Part shown: one piece after another, positions 56,471-64,000 of the stretch
Layout of the letters: each line of letters opens with the position of its first letter
Position numbering within the stretch: position 1 is the first letter of the stretch
Assembly: GCA_013407085.1 (NCBI GenBank)
Contig: JACCGJ010023832.1
Span: 29,573-93,572 of the forward strand
Source of the DNA: Atriophallophorus winterbourni
Lineage: Eukaryota > Platyhelminthes > Trematoda > Plagiorchiida > Microphallidae
Direction: 5' to 3'
Length of the DNA stretch: 64,000 bases
The notes under the pieces: generated by a model
Told to the model about the DNA's origin: nothing
The model's input: only the letters and a program-made list of their open reading frames with translations
Databases searched by the model: none
Translations under genes and position numbers: made by a program

Positions 56471-56601
56471 AGATTCCTATTTCTCCACCTCGCCAAGTCA
56501 ATAGCAAGTGCCTTCATTTATCTTTAGCAAACATGTTTTTACCGCAAGTGCGATTTGCGCAAGGGTCGACTACCAGATTGTTGCTCACCACAAGTGTCAC
56601 C
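56471..56601 (-). mobile_element. RTE-type LINE fragment, C-terminal region (relic, DUP-B copy)
   Basis: The counterpart of 395-525. It reads GCAAACATGTTTTTACCGCA then GTGCGATTTGCGCAAGGGTC, closer to the intact family (TTGTACCGCAAGTGCGG) than the left copy, and was therefore present before the duplication. Confidence 0.75.
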
Positions 56602-59144
56602 TTTACAATATCATTTGCTTCGTCTATGTATTCTCACTATTTGAGAATAAATTTCGCTCTTGCCCTTGCATTGATAAGACATCTAAATTCGCAAACACCT
56701 CTAGGAAGATATACTTTATGATTAACGTTTTGACGTCCACAGCAGATTGCAGCATTATTTTGTATAATGGGGATTATATTTGTGAGAAGAATTCAGGTGG
56801 TGTCCCAACCAAACTATTTATGAGGGACTACCTGCAGCAAGTTTTATCATACTTCAGAGTTTATACCACTCAACAACGTCATGTATTTGGTCATCTTGGA
56901 ACAGCGTTACTGTAACACGGACATGTGCTTTCATATAACACCGATTTTCATACCCGCGGAATTTGTTTTGAGTTCGTTTTTGTGTTGGTCATTTTAAAGG
57001 TGGTCTTTTCTCAATCATTTATCGTATCCGCCAAGTTGAGGAGATACGAAATACTAACCTGTTTTTTAATCATCTTTAGGCTCATCTCGTTAAATGTTTG
57101 GCAGTTCTGAGTATGATGCATTTTCTATGATTTCTATGGCAGTAAATTCTAAGTCGCGCAAAAATGCTGCCTTTTTGTCATTTTTATCAGTTCAATCACA
57201 TTTTGCATACTGCATTCTAGTCCATTTAATCGCGTATCAATTTCATCTTCTGGTATTTAGTCAGTGATTCTGTCGGATGATCGATCGTGAATTTTTCGAG
57301 CGCGACAAAAAGCAGTGTGAGTAATAAGAGCAAAATGTGAATTGAATCCGGCGATGAGCTTCAGTAGTTAATCGCACGATGTTAATCGTATAACTACTAG
57401 ACCGAAAAGAATAAGAACTTCACGATGACGTTTTCATTTTTGCGGACTATGAAAGTATCTGCAGCGTTTAACTGCTGAATATACTATGGAAAAAATACGA
57501 GAAATTTCAATTCGCTCGTATTATCGAATAACGCGACGGAAGTGGAATACTCAAACTTCTGAATTTCAGTGGACTTTAACAATGAAGAATATATTCGCGT
57601 TCTTCTTAGTGTAGGATCATTTTACCTTGATAATCAGTAGCTCCAAATAATGCGGCGCGCTGAACTATAAACGATATGCATCCTCAGTATTGATCCTAAA
57701 CACCGTAGATAAATGTAGTATCATTTTTGATGTGTCTCGAGTGTTTTAGTGGTTCTTGTCGGAGAAATTAAGAAAACAACCCGTATTTAAATGAATGCGA
57801 TAATACGGAGTCTTTGAAATATCCGAAGTCCAGCATAACGATCTCAATTATAAGGGATAACGTGTCTGCCCAGCGGCTATATTGAAGTGATTCTCGATCA
57901 CTGTGTTTCTCTCGTCATACTCTGCAACCAATTGTAGAGATTAAATATTTTCAAAAGAAGTTCTTAAACCTCCTTCGTTGAGGAATTTCGTCCGCTTTTG
58001 TTCGCTTAATAACGTCAGATTGGTGCTCAACAATTTTCCGTATCACCAAACAGTCAAATCCCAAAGGATCATTTTATTCAGTAGATTTAATAGGGATAGG
58101 AATATTTCAACCGTTATGATTCATTAAATCTATGTCAACATTGTATACGTTTAACAGATTACAACACTATAAACTCCACCTGAGCTTCGACCTGTCGATT
58201 TTGAAATTGATAGTAAAGTGAGCTTCAAAATTAAAGTTATGGTCACCGTTTAGTTTTATCGTTAAAAGCTTTCGTATTTTTTTACAGGCGTCTATGAATC
58301 ACCATTGAAGCCTGCTCAATTTCTATATTCTGTATTCGAATTTTTATTAGTTTTTCCTCGAATCGAATGAACATTCCACATTTTCTTCTGTGTTGGATTA
58401 GAAAGTGGTGAGATGTGTGACTAAAGAACGGATTTTAATTAGAAACTACGCAATTCACATTGTGCATAACAAGGAAATTCTGCTCACGATTGAAAAGATT
58501 ATCAGCATATTTGTCCTAAATATAGGTCACGAATAATAATCACGAAATTCAACCCATGAAGCAAGTTCTCGGATTCGATATTCATAGTTCATGAATTTCC
58601 CTGATGTACTACACTAGGCATGTTGGAACGTTTCAACCTTCAAACAAATTCCTTGTCCATATTTCATATGAATTTTGAAATCAAAACACTAATTCATTTG
58701 TTTTTGCGCTTGCATGTTAAATATATCGACTTCATTTTTATAACACCTTTAGTTCCACTTGGACTCCAGCGCGTTACGTGATATTGTTTCGAAATTGAGC
58801 ATTTAATGTTCTCGTTTTACCTCATTTATTGAGGTATGTTTTCTTATGCTTTGACTGTCTCAATAACGTACCGCGTTTAATGACAAATCCAAATTATCTT
58901 CTGATATAAATGGGGATTTTGAGGGTTACTTATCTTGAAAAAGCTTCCTAGGTTTATTTCAGTGACTATCATCATTCTTCTCTCAAGACTAATTGATTTT
59001 TTCCGTCGTAGATATGACATTCTCGACAGCCACGAAAACCATAAGAGCCGGTAAGCAGTGTTGTCTCAAAAATTGTTGATTCGGAGGACGTGACAATATC
59101 AGTTTCAAATCTGACGCCTGGGGTGTGAGTGACCTGATCCTGTT

Positions 59145-60279
59145 TAATTTCTTGAGTAGTTGATTTTGAAAGTGGACGATGATTGCATGCAACTCAATCC
59201 GTCAAACATAGTCCCTAGCCCTTAAATAATTTTATCGTAATATTATCACGCGATTACAGGTCAGCTTACATTTTGATCTGGCATCAGAGCTTTTAGCTGA
59301 TTACAAATAAGTAGCTTCATCTATTTGAATGTAATTTTTTATATTGAGATAATAAATATATTAGGACATCTATCATGTTTTTCTTACGCCGTCAATTTTA
59401 CATTTGAAATAGAAAACAAAGCAGCAGAAAGTTCCATGCTTTATTTTTTGTGTTTTTCATGTATATTTGCGCTCGCAAAGCAGTGCTAACTTGGTCATTG
59501 CTGTGTAAAAAATAATTAAAAAAAATAATGTGTTATAATAATAAGTAGGATTAAGGTTGAATATAACTGTTTGCAAATTTCGAAACTATTTATATATATA
59601 TATATACCTAACTGGTTCCGTCGAATCATTAGCTTTATGAACATTCTGCAGCATGATTTCACAAGAATGCTATAGTTGAACGGGAAACAGCTAAATATCA
59701 AAGTGAGCATGTTGAACGGCCTTGCGAAGGTTGAGTCCATGTCACTCCAATATTATTCATGAATGGCACAGATAATCTCATTATTCAACCGTTCTCTCTC
59801 GATAAGCGCGACAGACGCGAATTGGAGTTGACTTAAAATTACCCAAATTTGTTAAGTATATAGAAAGTAACTTAAATCCACATGCTTGTTCCTATCAGTT
59901 TTCTATATATCGGAGTGCATTTTCACCAGTCTTCAAAAAACGATGTACTCCAATTAGATAGACATGACGTTCATATTTCAGGATTTCACGTTAATACTGT
60001 CATGTATTTAGATTTTTATGAAATGATGTTTATGCATTTGGATGGTAAACGTGTATTTCTTAGTCACATTACCGACATCGCGCAGGCTATGTTCTCACTA
60101 AAATTACGGTCAATCTTTGAATTAATGAATAAGTTAGTGCTCAATATTAATGCAGTTATCAATCAAACTATATACGTGTTTCTTCATCATGCCCGAATTG
60201 CATCTATATCCTCCACAGTGTGTGTCTTTCCTCTCTAGGTATGCAAACCTCTTGATTCATTTTACATGTTGCAGCAGCT
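59145..60279. repeat. Substitution-free tract shared with 3069-4325
   Basis: The partner of the left tract. The right boundary is abrupt: CAGCAGCTTTTGAATG here against CAGCAGCTATCGAATG on the left, followed by about 8% difference. Confidence 0.85.
59882..60238 (+). CDS. Unassigned 118-codon open frame (doubtful, DUP-B copy)
   Basis: Identical at every base to 3928-4284. It lies in the substitution-free tract, so its conservation is not independent evidence of coding. Confidence 0.15.
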   Translation: MLVPISFLYIGVHFHQSSKNDVLQLDRHDVHISGFHVNTVMYLDFYEMMFMHLDGKRVFLSHITDIAQAMFSLKLRSIFELMNKLVLNINAVINQTIYVFLHHARIASISSTVCVFPL

Positions 60280-63200
60280 TTTGAATGTCATTGAGGAACT
60301 GTGTTATCCCGTTAAAATCTGTGATGTATTAAACACAGTTCAAACGTTTTCAGTATAAAGGTGTTTGAGATTTTGCTCGGCAAAAATAGAACATCATATC
60401 CCTGAACGATAAGGCGTCTGGAAGGATGCTCACTTTAGTAATGTAAGTGATCAGTAGTTAAAATGACAGAATTAATCAAAACGAAAATTGGTAGGATTCC
60501 CTAAATCTATTGTTAGACCTTGAAACGGAATCATCATATTCTTTGTATGCAGAATCTGAATCTTGAAAGTGTCCGTCCAGTTAGTCGTGCCGAATATCTT
60601 TATCTCCCATCTTTTCTGTCCACATTATAATTCTCCTTGATCTCTTCAAAATTGTGCTAGATTTTTATCAATACGATATTAATAGAAATCCAAAATATAC
60701 AGAAATTGCAATTCTAGAGTGTATCACTGCTTTCATCAGCATTTAAAAAAATTTTGTTTTGAATATTCAGATTAAATGGTTCAATTATTTGCTATGCGTT
60801 GGGATAAAGTTGTGCCCAGATACATTTTGACCAAATTCCTCACAAGCTTGCCAATGCATTTTCGTGGAAATAAAACCTTCCCCGTTATAAATGTGATTTA
60901 CTAATGCGTACAACATACCAGTAAATCTAGAATATCGCGTCAGTAAGAATACTGAAGTCAAATTCGCCTTACATTACGGGCCAAATTTATTTTCTAACTC
61001 TGCCACATTAAAACTTCATCGTCTTCAAAAGTTTTGTCCTCTTATTCTCCATCTTCGCGTCACATCTAGCCATCGAAATCTCGTAGTTTCTAATAACCGA
61101 CAGCTATTGTCGGATAAACAGCGGCATGTTCAAATCCAGTAACACAATTTTCTCACTACTTTGTAAGACGTAGTCGAGAGGTGGCCGATAAATCTGCCGC
61201 AAATATTCCATAAAATATGTGGCTCTACTTGGTAGCACAAAAGTGGAATAAGGGTATAATATGGAGATCTGTTAATAGTTTATGGTTGTTTGGGAAAATT
61301 GAACATGAAATGTTAAAAGCATAAACACAAGGGACTTCACCATTTATTGTAAACTTTTATTTCCCAGTCTTTCCGTTATTTGCTTGTTGGGGTAGTCCTC
61401 CTGTGGAAATAGCAACAAATAAACCCCCAGATGCAAACCAAAAATTATCGCATATAATGTTTAGACAATTGTTTTGGTAACGTAGGGAATTAATAAAGCG
61501 AGCAATTAACCGCACATGAATATAGCTCACAGCGGAGTGTTATATCGGAATTGTAAACAAAGTACTACCTCATTAATGAAGACTTGTAAACGTTTATTAG
61601 AATTAACACCGGTGTGGTGGCTAGTACTTGATCTACGTGGGGTTACATAATAAATACAGAAGGGACTCAATAGATTCCACCTACGAAGTCGGTGGAACGA
61701 CTCTCCTCAATTGGATCACACACACGAACTAAATATCACATGGACGTATTTACTGTGAACGCGAAATTTTCCGAATTGTTGCACGGTTTTACATGCCTTT
61801 TCCTAGTCAACATACTCAAACTAGAAGTAAACGTTCGATTGATTTACCGTGAACTCTATCTGTTTCGCGAGTTTTAATTTTTATCAATATCACATGAAGC
61901 GCTAATGTCGTTTCTGATCAAGAACAGGAACAATATGTTTTGCATCGTTGTGAAACATTGACCAGTCCGATCAATCTATTGATTCAAATGTTTCGAACAC
62001 ATTTAAATATCTAGATGATTTCACAACAAAAGCAATTACATCCGATCATTGTAATATAACTATACTCGATCAATTATAGTTACTGACGTACCAATTTACA
62101 TGGGATCACTGTGAAGAAACCCATTTGAAATAATTTGTTAGATTTAAAAAATAAAGTTGTGTGTGTTAAATAAGATATGCAATCGTTCTATGAGAGACTA
62201 TTAACTGAATTTAATTTTTCTGCGAAGGACAGTGAGTTACTGCATTTCTTTCAAAGAATTCGGAGTGCAATTAACGGAGAACAAATAAAAAAAATTTCTC
62301 TCAAATGATATTAAAATATCAGCTTCAAACTAGTTTTTGAAATGAGACACACGGACGATGTATACTGTAGAAATCACATATAAAAGAAATATAGTCGGAG
62401 GTAGGTTTTGCGGTGTACGAGATCATATGGTGTAGTAAAGATTCATATGCCCCTATGAATTTTATATAAAATTCAATGTGATCAAGAAACGGAATGTTTT
62501 CGAAGGGCTGATGAGTGATAGCCTCAGTACTAGCAACAAGTTCGTCTTCACGGATCACATGAGTATTATTGTGACAAATAAAACAGGTAACTTGTCGGAA
62601 TTGCCACTCAACGGCTGAGACTAATAATTTACACGTGAACATGAAGTAGTCTTTCAAAGATTTTAAAAATTGTAAAGAGCATGTTATAGTTTAAAAATTT
62701 CCATGCAGTTTTCTTGTGGACTGGATTAATCGTTACTGTTTCCGAACCATTTGAACCAATGCCGGAAGAAGGTGAGTGATGATAATGGATAGTTTCACTT
62801 TGCTGAAACCTAATGCACATTTCTTGAGTACCCTTTGAGTTTTCTTGTGTGAGGCAGTAATTGCCCTAAAAATATTAATTTCAGATATATTGAAATATGG
62901 GTCGTTTAACAGTGACTGTTAAAACGTTGACTATTCATGTTAATCTAGCGATTTGCTTGAAAATAAGAGCGAACTAGCCTATCAACTCAGTTTTAGTAAC
63001 GCCTCCAATAATTTGATAATTTCACTTTCGCCTAGCATTGAATAAACCTGCAGCTTATTGAAACATTTAAATATATGATTTCGTAGTCACAGCAAATTCT
63101 TTGTCAATTACGCTTCGTTACCGCTGCGGTAGGGTAGCTTTTTTAAAATTGTCCATTTATTCAGGGTTGACGATGGGAAGCTCTCTAGTTTTACACAGAT

Positions 63201-64000
63201 TATTTTAACTTGGCAGAAATGTTTTTAGCAGAAATTCAGATATGTTGTGATTACTTCGCATGGGCGTGATGCATCATTTCCAGACATGACAGAGGATTTG
63301 GATGAAGAAATCATCACCTACAATGCCGCATCTCTGCTTTAGTTTTTCCATCAAGACAATGTTTCTTGCGCGAAACTTTCCCGTGCATGTTCGGTATCAG
63401 TTTGATAACACAGACATCAATGTCAGCTATAGGTGCACGTGCAATCGCAGAAAAAAAATCCGTTACATAAGCCACGGAAATGTAGTCGAGTTTGGCTGTG
63501 AAACAGTGTGAAACGTAGTGTACACTCAACTGGTAATCCAAAATTGTTATTTAAATTACAAGTAAGAACCTCTTCCGGATCACGATCTCATAGAATGTTT
63601 TTAATATAATCAATAACACCGCCATCGGTATTCCTTGGATACTATTCGCCGTCAAGGAGCAATTGATTAAGGAATTCAATGGTATTCAAACATTCAGCAA
63701 TTTCCGTGTGAAGCTATGATTCTTTAAACATAACCACATAGTAACGGGAATAACCTGGGATATTGAAATTTTAAATGCTATACGTTATAACGAAAGGTGG
63801 TCGTTTCACAATTTTCACTTAGAACTTCGTGATGATTACAATGATTCTGAACTGTTTAGGTCAAAATTCACTCACTTTTACCGTTATTCACTTTGAATTC
63901 CACTGTGTATTCAAAAACAGAATAAAGAATTTGACAGTGCGAAAATGTTATATCTGCCGATAATATACATATGATCTAATGCAATATAGTTAACATGAAA

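Larger units (their letters stand above)
56077..64000 (+). repeat. Right copy of the direct segmental duplication (DUP-B)
   Basis: The duplicate of 1-8953. Relative to the left copy it lacks 122 bp around the ATT microsatellite (between 59588 and 59589), lacks the 357-bp retroelement (empty site 61072-61084), lacks about 25 bp near 62870, and lacks 531 bp near 63768. Frames paired between the copies (for example 6745-7077 with 62325-62657) differ almost only by amino-acid-changing substitutions, as expected for non-coding drift. Confidence 0.95.

Overview
This is an AT-rich, intron/intergenic-looking stretch of a metazoan genome with no recognisable intact host gene. Long open frames are few. 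With roughly 64% A+T, chance alone predicts several frames of 90-120 codons in a window this size, so most short ORFs here need no explanation. What can be recognised is a graveyard of retrotransposons and DNA transposons, plus three kinds of large duplication. The non-LTR elements (an APE-endonuclease/reverse-transcriptase family of RTE type, a second RT family with a LTYGCGTWPV-like thumb, CR1/jockey-like relics and a possible Penelope-like relic) are of kinds common in flatworms, especially digenean trematodes. They also occur in other invertebrates, so a platyhelminth is a best guess and not a proof.

Layout. 1-8953 is the left copy of a direct segmental duplication whose right copy occupies 56077-64000 and runs off the window end, about 56 kb apart. 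The copies are mostly 92-98% alike by eye, but one tract (3069-4325 against 59145-60279) has no substitution at all. The left copy carries a 357-bp retroelement with a 13-bp target-site duplication that is absent from the right copy. 10.5-14.9 kb and 17.3-19.1 kb hold four RTE-type copies or fragments, one of them young (17262-19084). 15.44-15.98 kb is a cluster of direct and inverted copies of a short repeat that also occurs at the ends of the big duplication. 20.2 kb has a Penelope-like RT fragment. 23.14-25.34 kb is repeated in inverted orientation at 48.82-50.70 kb.

29941-39052 is a tandem array of exactly four 2.28-kb units, each with an unassigned minus-strand open frame and a mosaic pattern of shared variants. 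40.0-41.2 kb is a pogo-type (CENP-B helix-turn-helix) transposase relic. 41.4-43.2 kb holds two CR1-like RT relics in series. 44.9-46.4 kb (minus) and 53.4-56.0 kb (plus) are two decayed RTE copies that retain their 5' regions and share a common 5' leader. 47.4-48.3 kb has a further RT family. A possible rhodopsin-type GPCR C-terminal remnant lies at 51.4-51.7 kb.

The parts do not form a working pathway. The window is best read as gene-poor repeat territory shaped by retrotransposition, internal deletion, tandem amplification and exchange between copies. The strongest candidates for something not described before are the four-unit 2.28-kb array and the substitution-free tract inside the otherwise diverged duplication.
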